A stretch of DNA of 36,503 nucleotides from a virus: positions 1-36,503 of the IMG/VR virus record IMGVR_UViG_3300030101_000341, one strand, 5' to 3'. Each line of letters begins with the position of its first letter. Position 1 is the first letter of the stretch. Position numbers and translations under genes: made by a program. Shown piece after piece: positions 22,401 to 31,939 of this stretch. Below the pieces are notes generated by a model. It was not told the DNA's origin and made no database searches. It saw nothing but the letters and a program-made list of their open reading frames with translations.

Positions 22401-25400
22401 TGCCATTAGTTCTGGAGAGCTTTCCCTGTATTTTACAAAATCTGGATCTTGCCTCAACATTTCTTGTTTGTCGTAAGGTTTCCATTTTTCTGATAAAGAT
22501 ATTAATTCTTGTGTTATCTCTTGTCTGTTTACTAGTCCTCTAGCACGCATTTCAGCTTCGACTTTTCTAGCAAATATTTCTTCTGCTTTTGCCATTATTT
22601 CGGCAGTATGTTTTACATTAGCTCCAGAGTATTTATCTACTAATGGTTTTATGTATGGATCAATAATACCTTTGAAAGCACTTTTTAATATTTGTGTTCT
22701 TAGTGCGTCTGACAAATTTAAAAATTCATCATAAAAATTAGGATTTAATTTAGATCTAAACTCTGGATCATTAATAATACCTTTAATGTCATCTGCTGTA
22801 ATTCCTGTTTCTTCTTCTAAATCTTTTTTGTTTTTTTCGTATAACTTTTCCGCGTCTGCTTCTGCCTCTTTTTTTATACGTGCTATTTCTTTTTTATTCA
22901 ATGGACTAGCACCATCTGCTTTTGCACCTATCCATTCGTTCATATAACCTTTTAATCCAGCTAATCTTCCTAATAAATTATCTTTGTCTTTTATGACACC
23001 TTCTGGCAATGAATCAATTAAATGACCTATTTCGTGTGCAAGTGTCATAGTAAATTTTTCTGGATCTTCTTGCAAAGCACGTACTACTTGTATTCTTAAT
23101 TCTTTATCAGTCCTTTTTTTGTTACTGCTTGCGTATCTAAAAACACCAAGCGCTTCGCCTTTTCCAGTTCTTATTACGTTTTTTAATTGAGGAGTGTTTT
23201 TTGTTAAAGTTTTTACCAATGCAACAAGATCTACTACCTCTAAACCTTTTGCACTATTAAAAAATCTTTCGTATGATTCAGCAGTTCTGTATGATGGATC
23301 TTCTTCTTTGAATATAGATTCTGGCTCATCTGGCATTTTTCTTTGGCCAATATCAGCATTTGTGTTGTTGGTATCTGGAAATACTTTATCATCACGTTTT
23401 GTGTATCTTTCGTAATAAGTATTAGCTTGTGTGTTTATTTTCGGATCTACTTTTTTTGCTTGTAATACAGCAATAACTTTATTTGCAACTTCGTCATAAG
23501 CTATTAATAAATTTTTATCATAAGCTAATGTTGCTTTTGCTTTTACCTCAAAATTATCTAAAGTGTATGTATACTCTTTTATATTTGCATACATTTGTGC
23601 TGGCACTTCAACAAAATCACCTTTGTTTGTTCTTAGTATAATTTTATTGTAAGGACTGCCGCTTGATCCATTTTTTCTAATGCCAAAAACTTCATCTACT
23701 TTTGACATTTTAGATAAGTTTAATTTTTTAAAATATGTATTAATAACGTTGTCTGTTTTACCTGCTTTCTTTTTAGTGCCACCTAAATAGTTTTTCATTT
23801 CTGCAAATAACTCTGGGTATGCTTTTTTGTTTATAAAATATTTAGACGTACCAAATGTTTCAGTACCGCTAACAACATAATCATTGGTTGTATAGTTTGT
23901 AATTTCACCTTCTATTTCATTTAAGTTTCTTTTTAAAAATTTGTCATCTTTTCTGGTTTCTACTATATCTCTATTAAAAGCTCCATCTTTTTGTTTTATC
24001 TGAAAATCCTTTTCAACTTTTGGTTGTATGTTAATGCTTTCTCCAACAATTTCTATATCAAGTTTGTCTTTTGGCATTGCCATGTAAGAAGATTCTTCAG
24101 GTATATCTATTCTTTCTATATCTGATTCTTTAGATTTGCCTCGTTGCTCTTCAATCTGTTTTTTAGTTTTTGCAATTTCTATTTCTTTTTTTATTATTCC
24201 TTCAACTCTATTTCCCAGATACAGTGAATCTGGGTTTTCTATAAGTTCTAAATCTTTTTCTTGTCTGCGTAAATCTTCTTCTAATTCTTTTAATTTTGGA
24301 TCATTGTTGCGTTCAACTTTAATTACTGTTTCTCCATAATCTGTTGTTTGTCTATCAACAATTTTGTAACGCTCTGTTGAGCTTTCTGTTTTTATGTCAG
24401 CTCCTATATTATTTTTTGGTGGATCAACAATTTTAGTGTTAGTTGCGTCAGACAATCCAGATACATAAGCTTCGTTCATATCAATTAATATTTGTGGCGC
24501 ATCCATATCTGTATCTAATAAATCAGCTAAAATTTCTGGATTTTCATCTGCTGCTTTTCTTAGATTTTGTGGTGGTATACCGTATTTTTTATAAATATTG
24601 TATAGTTTATTAGTGCCTCGTGAAACACCATGTATTCCATATATCATAACTGCAGCGTTTAAAAAATCTTTTCTGCTAGGGACTTGACCTTCTAATGCAG
24701 ACAAAACAGAAACCATTGTTACAGTTTCAACTCCTAGTGCTGCAGTATTACCATATTTTCTTCTTGTAAAAACACCAGCTGTTCCTGTTGCTGCACCTGT
24801 AACTGTAAATTTACCACCAGATATTGCTGTTTTTACATTAATTAATTCATTCATAAAGTCTTGAAAATCATCTACTTCATCATTTAACATAGCTCTCATG
24901 TAAACATCTCTAAGTGTTTCTGGCACTGCAAAACCACCTGTAATAGCAATTATTGGTGTTGCTGGCCCTCCTGCTACCCCACCAACAAAACCTAATGTTG
25001 CTCCTGCTGCTATGGCAGGTGAATCACCTGCAACTTGTGCAGCCATTGTAATTAAATCTTGACCGAAATTTTTTGTTTGAAACATAAAAGAATTTTCTAG
25101 TGCTTCTTTATTTGTAAAACCATATTCGTTTTTTTGTTGTTGAAAATCTAAAAATAATCCCATAACAGAAGTTTGAAATCCATTACCGAAAGGACTATAA
25201 GCACCTTGACCACCACCTGCTTCAATAATTTTTTTACCAATATTACTTTTTTCTAGTGCATTTGTAATTAATCCATCATCTTTAAAAGTTGACAGTCCAG
25301 CCATAACATATTCATAATCAAATGTTGACCAAGATCCATAGTATTCTTTTGCTTTTAAAAATTTATCTGGATTGTCAATTAATGAAGTATCATAATTTTC

Positions 25401-26504
25401 TAACAATAAAGTTTCTAATGCTTCTACGTTTCCTTGTGATGCAGCTACAATTAAATCAGGGGCATCTACATTTTTTGTCAGTTTTATTAAAGCAAGACTT
25501 CTTTGCACATCTACAGGTAATACGTCAGCTTTTTTATGACCATAGGCTTTATTCCACCATGTTGGTCTTTTGAAATCTGGATCGTAAGAAACCATAATAT
25601 CATTTAAGTCATTTAATAACCCTATCATTTCATCATTTCTTATTTGAAATAATCCGCCTGCACTGTCGTCTGCGCTTCTTTTGTTTGTATTATCGCTAAC
25701 TATTCCAGACAAAACGCTTAGATTAAAATTTAATGTATTTATTTCATTTTCATTTAATGCGTAATTTATTTGTGTATCATTCATTACACTTTTTGTGTAT
25801 AATCCAGTAGAAGCTGTTTCATCAAGCACTTTTAATTTAGCTCTTTCTTCTTCTTCTCTTTGCTTTCTTAATCTTTGTGCGTTTATTATAACCTCTACTG
25901 GTTTGCCATCTATTTCTAGCTTTCCACCATTTTTAGAATAATCTTGTTTTTGTTGGTCAGTTAAACGATCAAAATAAATCTTGCCTTTAGACAACATAAT
26001 TTTAGCAGCAGTATCCTCAACCTCTTGCCGTATCGCTTCATCTTTAATATTTTTGTATAAATCTATGTTATATGATGTTGCGTTTGTACCATCTATAATA
26101 GGTTTGACATATTCTTCTTCTGTATTACTTTCTGTAGAATTTGCTTTTGTAACTGGTATTTTATCATCAGGATTTACTACAGTATCTTTTTCTGGGACTA
26201 TTTCTTGTGAGGTATCAACATTTTGGCCTTCTTTTACTTTTTTTTCTAATACATTAATGTCATCTGTATTTACTTGATCGTCTGCATTGACAGATTGCAA
26301 CATACCTGTTGAGTTGTTATTTTCATCTCCTATTAATGATTTTGATATTGTTGATGATTTTTCTATACCAAAAAAATTATTTATTTGATAATCACTAAAA
26401 CCAACGCTTTTGTATCTATCGCGTTCATTCTCAATGTGTTCAATAATTGATTCTTCAGTAAAACCAGCAGCTCTTAATTGTGCTGCAGTAACTCTTCTAC
26501 TCAT
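19473..26504 (-). CDS. Giant internal virion protein with transglycosylase-like and metalloprotease motifs
   Basis: 2343 aa, nearly twice T7 gp16 (1318 aa) and in the same place. The N-terminus has two GF(T/S)-type short repeats (residues 13-47). SAGGLFQI (281-288) resembles the soluble lytic transglycosylase motif. A Gly/Ala hydrophobic stretch lies near 488-525. HEIGH (1157-1161) is a zinc-protease HExxH. The region from roughly 1780 to 2100 (NPVFWNKEIVKDARATV..., LFSNAFTQGWRRDL) resembles the polyvalent-protein LPD38 type. It is probably ejected with DNA to cross the envelope. Domain calls are from motifs only. Confidence 0.85.
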   Translation of the reverse strand: MSRRVTAAQLRAAGFTEESIIEHIENERDRYKSVGFSDYQINNFFGIEKSSTISKSLIGDENNNSTGMLQSVNADDQVNTDDINVLEKKVKEGQNVDTSQEIVPEKDTVVNPDDKIPVTKANSTESNTEEEYVKPIIDGTNATSYNIDLYKNIKDEAIRQEVEDTAAKIMLSKGKIYFDRLTDQQKQDYSKNGGKLEIDGKPVEVIINAQRLRKQREEEERAKLKVLDETASTGLYTKSVMNDTQINYALNENEINTLNFNLSVLSGIVSDNTNKRSADDSAGGLFQIRNDEMIGLLNDLNDIMVSYDPDFKRPTWWNKAYGHKKADVLPVDVQRSLALIKLTKNVDAPDLIVAASQGNVEALETLLLENYDTSLIDNPDKFLKAKEYYGSWSTFDYEYVMAGLSTFKDDGLITNALEKSNIGKKIIEAGGGQGAYSPFGNGFQTSVMGLFLDFQQQKNEYGFTNKEALENSFMFQTKNFGQDLITMAAQVAGDSPAIAAGATLGFVGGVAGGPATPIIAITGGFAVPETLRDVYMRAMLNDEVDDFQDFMNELINVKTAISGGKFTVTGAATGTAGVFTRRKYGNTAALGVETVTMVSVLSALEGQVPSRKDFLNAAVMIYGIHGVSRGTNKLYNIYKKYGIPPQNLRKAADENPEILADLLDTDMDAPQILIDMNEAYVSGLSDATNTKIVDPPKNNIGADIKTESSTERYKIVDRQTTDYGETVIKVERNNDPKLKELEEDLRRQEKDLELIENPDSLYLGNRVEGIIKKEIEIAKTKKQIEEQRGKSKESDIERIDIPEESSYMAMPKDKLDIEIVGESINIQPKVEKDFQIKQKDGAFNRDIVETRKDDKFLKRNLNEIEGEITNYTTNDYVVSGTETFGTSKYFINKKAYPELFAEMKNYLGGTKKKAGKTDNVINTYFKKLNLSKMSKVDEVFGIRKNGSSGSPYNKIILRTNKGDFVEVPAQMYANIKEYTYTLDNFEVKAKATLAYDKNLLIAYDEVANKVIAVLQAKKVDPKINTQANTYYERYTKRDDKVFPDTNNTNADIGQRKMPDEPESIFKEEDPSYRTAESYERFFNSAKGLEVVDLVALVKTLTKNTPQLKNVIRTGKGEALGVFRYASSNKKRTDKELRIQVVRALQEDPEKFTMTLAHEIGHLIDSLPEGVIKDKDNLLGRLAGLKGYMNEWIGAKADGASPLNKKEIARIKKEAEADAEKLYEKNKKDLEEETGITADDIKGIINDPEFRSKLNPNFYDEFLNLSDALRTQILKSAFKGIIDPYIKPLVDKYSGANVKHTAEIMAKAEEIFARKVEAEMRARGLVNRQEITQELISLSEKWKPYDKQEMLRQDPDFVKYRESSPELMADFMMAILTRPRWTMLHAPKATQLFYNHMYTRPDVRFAYERTQNILQAPKSERYGQFFVDMANMFSDSNQKLLEAKTNAYRESKNVYDTFMIHYVDTAGWFLNRKSGGGKAFGFDNIMRNRWMDEATMAVDAKLKAYQYRPVVLESYITQMGKILTKLEKSGRGDIEQLGTALLLRNLANSTQRSKVANPTGMWAMLERDADGKAFAAKHKDKLRNPAEAYEILIKDNPLLDELVEEFYKVRKEYVIPLFRESKAFNKKQLEMLENNLEYVNYNVTEQAIKVMQESGGNKTLTAAFMKPTIGTLQDIINPFQSTIEKDLLIIGELKRNALIHDMANWMIQNKKMLEDFGSAEMQKLVPNWKDRIIQKAKTKDEKGTLAPAPLGMETVSFLSGGKYVHYYFNKQAAIAFKRNPEQYVGFMEWISTGNAFLRGIFTQYNPVFWNKEIVKDARATVTNLPKATFFFGKDTAYVPTLIKSLKPAWKSVFGEGDDVTRMFNREGYWLPITDGYRTNAGRKHLKYRNKQGELQGDLYYREQIEAKMGMRTREKFYEKVFGPLYDYIGKIAIFYDRANKLGGYTQAKKMIDNGTIPPMTRDELYLRTVSDFGSPPFGLHGQLHPITNNLLLFSNAFTQGWRRDLGVIKGDPVDILGKHMKYQILPKMVEYLAKIGVLGGYLEAVYGGVREYDKLNYHIIPLGFTSTGRSYYLRIPMDETARFFAGLFFTTADAIGGGGKIRDILNVGTETLPSFSPVIQFLSNTYKVMVGGENPVDPYTQTKILDEDVFNSDLHLRKVTDYLKYQFDNNIGGTVGFQFKSDNLEELASELEEVLNFPIIGRQIQNYLMVGNDPKEVAARERVRDLTTAEATDRVIYKDALVKLTDPYAMESFTPRELEMLVKNSKYIKSNSVVKRALVRAFGGPDYVEYYLQANKKEQLAILIRFLEPDMSIHGEGASNIFSEIYQQIKDSGGVENVLQNVIE

Positions 26505-28341
26505 TATTTTGACCTAAATTTTTTTTAAATGTTAATGAGCTAACATCTACAGTATCTGGGAAATATTGTATGCCAAACGGTGTGCTAATAACTCCAACTC
26601 TATCAACATATTCTTCGATAGTTTCACCATCTCTTGCAGCGTATTCAGTTGGTATTGTTGCATTTAGTGTATTTAAATATAATGCTGGTTTTATTCTAAA
26701 TTCGTTATCTCCAAAACCTAAATACTCTTTCTCCTTTAACATCTCTTGTGCTTCTTGTTCTGCCGCACTTTCTATTGCCTCAAATTTTTTATTTTCATAG
26801 ACTTCTATTATATCATCTACAATGTAATTATCGCTTGCTACATTTGTTAACAAGTCATCTATCGGTATACCTTCTTTTACTGCTCCTTCTACTATTTCGT
26901 TCATGTTGTTTACTGCTTCATATATTAGTAAATGATCTGCATTTGAATCTAACAGAGCCATCATACTGGTCATTCTATCTGCTGGAGCGGTTCCTGTGTC
27001 TTGTTGTATTTCTTCCATAAGTTGAAACAAATCTTGATTTCCTAATCTTTTTGCTATAGTTCTTGCTGCTGCTATAGTTTTCTTTACGTATATTTTACCT
27101 TTTTCTCTTTGCACATTTTCTGCTCTATTTAGCATAGAATTGTAAGTTTCTTGATCTATAAGATTTTGTATGTACGCATTACTTATAAGGGCCATTTCTT
27201 CTGGATCGTTGTAAGAAATAGCTCCTGAATCTATTAAATTATTTAATACAACTTCTGTGTTTCTACCTGCCTGTGTATCTACATAAGGTTGATCCATATT
27301 TGTTTGTAATGCTAAATAATCATTAACTAGTTGGTCTTTTCTAGCTGGTGTTAAATCTGAATCTCGTACACGATCAATATAATTTTCATCTAATTTTTTG
27401 CTTTGTTTGAAGTCTATTAATTCGTTTGTCAAAGTAGAGTTATCTGCATCTGCTAATCGATTTCTTTCTGCTGTATCATTTTGTGATTGTGTGTTTGCTA
27501 ATGTTGTATAATTTGTTATTAACTCTTGCCTTAATTCACTTGTAATAGGAACACTATTACCGTCAACATCTGTGAAAGTAAAATCTTCATCTCCTAATGT
27601 AGATGCTATTTCTCTAGCATTTAATGTTGTATCACCAAATTCATTTACATAGGTTGGCAAAGTTCCGTTCCCTACTGCAAATAATGCTAATTGTTCGTTT
27701 GTACGTTTTTTTACATTTTCAAATGACTTATTGATTTCAGCTGGCTCAAAAATCTCATTGTCTTTGTGTTCATTGTATATAGCTTCATAAGTTCTGTAGA
27801 GCGATTGTGCATGTGCAACAGTAGTTGCATTGCCTATGTTTCTTATTGCATCACTAGTTGTTGTTTCGTAAGCTGTTATAGTTGTGTGATTAAATTTCTT
27901 TTTTGCTATTTTATTTATTTCAATTTTGCCTGTAACAAATTGTGTTGACATATCTGCAAGGTGTGCGTTCCATGCTATTTCATCAACTACACCATTTAAT
28001 GTAAAGTGTTTTTTCTTTAATTCTTTTCTCCATACTTCAACATCTTTTTCGTATAAAGATCCGTACATTTCATAATCATCTCTAGCCTCGAAACGTTGTT
28101 TTTGATCTTCAATCCATTGATTTGTTTCAGCTTGCGCTAACAATCCTTTGTTTCTTATTTCTTGATCTCTAATTTTTTGTTGTAGTGCAATTTTTTGTTC
28201 ACCAAATTGATTTAGGTTTTGTTGTATTTCTTTTCCTAAATTCATTAGTGCATTAGCACCACTAGTGCCAGTTCTTATATTTCTGCCACTTCTAATTGGT
28301 GATGTTCCTAGCGATCCTTCGTATCTTGGTATTCTAACCAT
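26497..28341 (-). CDS. Internal virion protein (T7 gp15-like position)
   Basis: A 614-aa, mostly helical, charged protein beginning MVRIPRYEGSLGTSPIRSGR. A conserved-looking N-terminal helix (LGKEIQQNLNQFGEQKIALQ) leads into long helical stretches without membrane segments or catalytic motifs. T7 gp15 is 747 aa and also helical, and forms the ejected core with gp14 and gp16. The call rests on order: gp14-like gene upstream, giant gp16-like gene downstream (8-base overlap). Sequence similarity to gp15 itself cannot be judged by eye. Confidence 0.72.
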   Translation of the reverse strand: MVRIPRYEGSLGTSPIRSGRNIRTGTSGANALMNLGKEIQQNLNQFGEQKIALQQKIRDQEIRNKGLLAQAETNQWIEDQKQRFEARDDYEMYGSLYEKDVEVWRKELKKKHFTLNGVVDEIAWNAHLADMSTQFVTGKIEINKIAKKKFNHTTITAYETTTSDAIRNIGNATTVAHAQSLYRTYEAIYNEHKDNEIFEPAEINKSFENVKKRTNEQLALFAVGNGTLPTYVNEFGDTTLNAREIASTLGDEDFTFTDVDGNSVPITSELRQELITNYTTLANTQSQNDTAERNRLADADNSTLTNELIDFKQSKKLDENYIDRVRDSDLTPARKDQLVNDYLALQTNMDQPYVDTQAGRNTEVVLNNLIDSGAISYNDPEEMALISNAYIQNLIDQETYNSMLNRAENVQREKGKIYVKKTIAAARTIAKRLGNQDLFQLMEEIQQDTGTAPADRMTSMMALLDSNADHLLIYEAVNNMNEIVEGAVKEGIPIDDLLTNVASDNYIVDDIIEVYENKKFEAIESAAEQEAQEMLKEKEYLGFGDNEFRIKPALYLNTLNATIPTEYAARDGETIEEYVDRVGVISTPFGIQYFPDTVDVSSLTFKKNLGQNNE

Positions 28342-28350
28342 GTTTTACCT

Positions 28351-28836
28351 CTAAAATATACCTGACATAGGAGTAGACATAGGGCCAGAAGCATAAATGC
28401 CACTACCAAATGTACTTGCTTGTTGCATCCTTGACGCTTGATTAGCACCTTGCATAAATCCACCTAATATACTAGATCCTGCATTATAGGTTGTTGCTGC
28501 TATTTCTCCTGCTAACTCTGCATCTCTTGTCTTACCCTCTACCCATAATCCTTTTTCCATGTACCATAAATCTGTTTCAAACTCTTCCATGTCAGCGTTC
28601 ATAGCAATCAGACTACTACCAGTTCCTACTACTATTCCAGCAGCCGCACCTCTTGCTCTTTGTTCACTTAATAACTTTCTTTGTTCAGTTAATCTTTTTT
28701 GTTTTTCATAATGATGATTTAATTCTGATTCGTATTTTTGCCAAGCTGCGTTTGCTTTCATCATTTGTATTTGTTGTCGTGCAGCACTCATTGTAAATGC
28801 TGCGTTTATTAATGATCCAAATAATCCAAAAAACAT
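28351..28836 (-). CDS. Internal virion protein (T7 gp14-like)
   Basis: 161 aa. A short hydrophobic N-terminus (MFFGLFGSLINAAFTMSA) precedes a helical region (YESELNHHYEKQKRLTEQ) and a Gly/Ala/Ser segment (GAAAGIVVGTGSSLIAMN), then a low-complexity Gly/Ser/Met tail. This is the usual pattern of the small internal core protein of podoviruses (T7 gp14, 196 aa), which inserts into the outer membrane on ejection. It lies between tail tube B and the gp15-like gene. Confidence 0.78.
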   Translation of the reverse strand: MFFGLFGSLINAAFTMSAARQQIQMMKANAAWQKYESELNHHYEKQKRLTEQRKLLSEQRARGAAAGIVVGTGSSLIAMNADMEEFETDLWYMEKGLWVEGKTRDAELAGEIAATTYNAGSSILGGFMQGANQASRMQQASTFGSGIYASGPMSTPMSGIF

Positions 28837-28845
28837 TTTATTCTC

Positions 28846-31308
28846 CTAATCGCTTGTTACTAGTGTACCAGTTATTCCTAGCACTGTCATTGGTAAAGGT
28901 TGTGTTTGCTCAATCGTTACTTGTCCGTCTGTATCCCATCCTAGATTAGTTACTTTTTTATCTCCTGTAAACTCTGGGATGTTTTGACCGACTGGTGTAG
29001 ATGATGATCTAAAAGGTATCTGGTCGCCATTTATTGTTACACCTACAGTTTCGTGTAATCTCACTGCTATTTCGTTAAATCTTTTTGGCCTGTTTTGTGC
29101 AGTGCCAGCATTTGCTCCTGCTTCTATTTTCATAGTTACTAATTTACTAGTATAACCTAAACCAACCTCTACTAAATGCTGCCCACTTGTTGATGGTAAA
29201 GTTACTGATATTTGTCCGTTACTTACAGTTTGATTTGGGTACACAGCATCACCTACAAGTATTTGTACGCTTTCACCCTCTAAGTGATCCAGATTTGTCA
29301 ACGTGCCATCAGCACCATTTATCAAACCACTTAATGAGCTATCCATATTTAGTGTGCTATCTAAATATTCTACATATTGTACTCTTGATCCATCTATAAT
29401 TCTTTCCACAATAACGTAGACTTCATTTTCAGTATCACTAGAAACAGATGCTATAGATTTAACTTTTGCATGATTTTTAAATATGTGTGTGCCAGATCCA
29501 ACAGCGGTTAGTTGTTGCACTGTCCTGTCAATTGCTTGTTGATAAGTCCTAGCAAGATTTATTGTGTTTGCGTCTATAACATACACATAATATGTCCTGC
29601 CATCATCTAATCCTGTTATAGCAGTGTTGCCATTAGCATCATATACAACTGCATCTCCTGTTGTGTAACCGTGTGATGATATTGTTATCTTGCCATTTTT
29701 TAATGTGTCTGATCCACTCGCTGTTATTGCAGTTCCTGCGTTAAAAGAGTGTTTGACAAATCCACCTAGTATGTGTCTGTGCCATGCTATAATATCTTCT
29801 TCACGTTTATATGTCATACCTAGCAATATTCCATCATCACGCACTGCCCAATAAATACTTTCTGGCTCTTGCGCCCATGCTATGTCATATACACCTGTGC
29901 CAGTAACATGCTCTGCAAGTATTGTCATGTCTGGTGCAGAATATGCGTCATCATCAAATCTGTACGCAAACTCTCTAATTTTTTTTCTTTGTTTTTGCAC
30001 GAATAAAATTACGTTGCCAATTTGCACTGCCTCTGTTGTGTTGCCTCCATAAGTTGTTTGTAATGTTATATTAACATTATCTGGTTTTAGTGGCTCACCT
30101 ACAGGCTTGCCTACTCTAAACTCACCACCTGCTGTACCTACAATTAAATCTCTTGCAGGTGCTAACCATCTTATAACATTTACTTTGTTTGCAGCAATCG
30201 TGTATATAAAAGCGTCAGCCGCAGCTGATGTACCAACATCAAAGTTTGTATACAGTCCTGATTGTGATGCAAATATAGTTTGTGGAAATGATGTTGTGCC
30301 AGCAAATACTAACCTTTGTTCAAAAAATGTAACTGTTCTAGGGAATCCTAGCGTTGATACAAATGTTCCTAGTTGCCAATCTGTTGTAGCTGTGCTAGCA
30401 GATAATGTTGCTAGTATTTCTATTGTAACATTTTGTGCATCTGTAAACGCTGTAATTTTAGCATGACCACTATGTAATTTTACTAACCTACCTACATCTG
30501 TTGCAGCAAATAAATCAGCTGATGCAACCAACGCAACACCTGTAGCTATTGCTGTAGATGCAGGATTTAGTGTTGTAGATGTAGTATTAGCGTCTAAATA
30601 TGGGCCATTTTCTAACACTTCATTAGTTATGCTCCATGATGTATGACCAGTTCTTGTAAGTTTTTGCGGTGCTAATGTTTCATGCACAATATACATAATA
30701 TCTGCTGATTGTGTATGTTGTATTTCATATAATATAGATTCTGTAATAGTAGTTGTAATTTCGTATATTTTATTAGCGACACCTGCAGATCCGTATGCAG
30801 TATGGCTAGTGCTGTTTATGTTTACACCAGCTAGTGTTTGTAATTCAAAAGTGTTTGTAGTTTTGTTTGCAACTTTAAATCTTTTTCCGTTTACTTCTGT
30901 CATGCCTACAACACCTGTAATTATAACCTCATCACCGTTTGTATAACCATGTGATGTTGCAGTTACTACAGCAGGATTAGCTTGTGTTATACCACTTATA
31001 GTTTTGTTAGATTCTGTAATTATACCTTCGTCTTTATAAAATCTTATGTATTGGTGTCCAAACTCTAATATGTAAGTTTGTTCATCATTAAACTCAAAAG
31101 GTATTAGTCTTGTTGTTTTTGTGTGATCTTTAACTGGGCCTATATATCTTGTGCCATATCTTCGTGCTGCTCCGCCTTGTGGAAAAACAGTCATGTTCTC
31201 TAATGTTTCTACACCATTAGCGTATTTTTTAAAGTCAATTTGTCCAGCTAATTTAGGACTTAATTCACCAGCAGTAAAATTTGATTGAAAAGGGTGTACT
31301 CTTGCCAT
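28846..31308 (-). CDS. Tail tubular protein B (nozzle)
   Basis: 820 aa, close to T7 gp12 (794 aa). The N-terminus shows the family signature FTAGELSPKLAGQIDFKKY, followed by GVETLENMTVFPQGGAARRYGTRYIG. A repeated module, GYTNGDEVIITGV (about residue 120) and GYTTGDAVVYDANG (about 545), marks two small beta domains inserted in the body. The protein forms the end of the short tail below the tail-tube A ring. The gene overlaps its tail tube A neighbour at the start codon. Confidence 0.92.
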   Translation of the reverse strand: MARVHPFQSNFTAGELSPKLAGQIDFKKYANGVETLENMTVFPQGGAARRYGTRYIGPVKDHTKTTRLIPFEFNDEQTYILEFGHQYIRFYKDEGIITESNKTISGITQANPAVVTATSHGYTNGDEVIITGVVGMTEVNGKRFKVANKTTNTFELQTLAGVNINSTSHTAYGSAGVANKIYEITTTITESILYEIQHTQSADIMYIVHETLAPQKLTRTGHTSWSITNEVLENGPYLDANTTSTTLNPASTAIATGVALVASADLFAATDVGRLVKLHSGHAKITAFTDAQNVTIEILATLSASTATTDWQLGTFVSTLGFPRTVTFFEQRLVFAGTTSFPQTIFASQSGLYTNFDVGTSAAADAFIYTIAANKVNVIRWLAPARDLIVGTAGGEFRVGKPVGEPLKPDNVNITLQTTYGGNTTEAVQIGNVILFVQKQRKKIREFAYRFDDDAYSAPDMTILAEHVTGTGVYDIAWAQEPESIYWAVRDDGILLGMTYKREEDIIAWHRHILGGFVKHSFNAGTAITASGSDTLKNGKITISSHGYTTGDAVVYDANGNTAITGLDDGRTYYVYVIDANTINLARTYQQAIDRTVQQLTAVGSGTHIFKNHAKVKSIASVSSDTENEVYVIVERIIDGSRVQYVEYLDSTLNMDSSLSGLINGADGTLTNLDHLEGESVQILVGDAVYPNQTVSNGQISVTLPSTSGQHLVEVGLGYTSKLVTMKIEAGANAGTAQNRPKRFNEIAVRLHETVGVTINGDQIPFRSSSTPVGQNIPEFTGDKKVTNLGWDTDGQVTIEQTQPLPMTVLGITGTLVTSD

Positions 31309-31886
31309 TATGTTCTAAAGTCCGTAAATGTTGTTGAAACAAAGTCATCTACAAATCCTTCCATTCCATCAACACTTCTGGCTTCAGATAGTTTATCTCT
31401 ATATAGTTTTTCCATTTGTGATTGCAACTGCACACTGCCTGTTATTGGATAAGCAAGATCGGCAGATAATTTTGCTGTTAATGTTTCTGTAAACATTGAA
31501 TCAAATAATGTAGGATTTGTAATTTTTGCTATGTAAAGTATTTTTGCTGTGCTTTCATCTGTCAACAATACTCTACCGTTTGTAGCGTCATTCTCTATTT
31601 TAAATATATAATCAACAAATTCCATTTCTAATACACGCAGACAATATGGATCTGTTGGCAGTGCATACATGTAGTCGAATCCGTATGCTGGAGTTGTGCT
31701 AAGTTGTGCTAATGTAGCTCGTGTAATAGCAAAATTCCACGGATGTGAACGCAATGTAAGATCTCTTGCATCTTCGTAAAACGCATTACACAATCTCGCT
31801 CTTTCTGTATCATCTGTTAAGCTAGTGATAGGATCATCACCTAATCGCCTTAGTGCGTTACTGCATATAGAAACTTCTGTTACCAT
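31308..31886 (-). CDS. Tail tubular protein A (adaptor)
   Basis: 192 aa, against 196 for T7 gp11. The N-terminus VSICSNALRRLGDDPITSL, then ARLCNAFYEDARDLTLRSHPWNFA, is the clear family pattern of podovirus adaptor proteins. It forms the ring between portal and nozzle. Two adjacent ATGs exist (31889 and 31886); I chose the second because the AAAGGTG site is six bases from it. A G/C-run hairpin lies just upstream. Confidence 0.93.
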   Translation of the reverse strand: MVTEVSICSNALRRLGDDPITSLTDDTERARLCNAFYEDARDLTLRSHPWNFAITRATLAQLSTTPAYGFDYMYALPTDPYCLRVLEMEFVDYIFKIENDATNGRVLLTDESTAKILYIAKITNPTLFDSMFTETLTAKLSADLAYPITGSVQLQSQMEKLYRDKLSEARSVDGMEGFVDDFVSTTFTDFRT

Positions 31887-31904
31887 CATACACCTTTGTA
31901 GTTA

Positions 31905-31927
31905 GGGGGGATGTTACTCCCCCCCCC
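31905..31927 (-). terminator. G-run/C-run hairpin between head and tail genes (possible attenuator)
   Basis: Six G and nine C flank an 8-base loop (AGTAACAT on the minus strand), giving a stem of six G-C pairs. No U-run follows on the transcribed strand, so full termination is unlikely. It could slow polymerase, protect the 3' end of capsid messages, or lower tail-gene expression relative to capsid. Confidence 0.5.
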
Positions 31928-31939
31928 ATGTTGTTGTTC

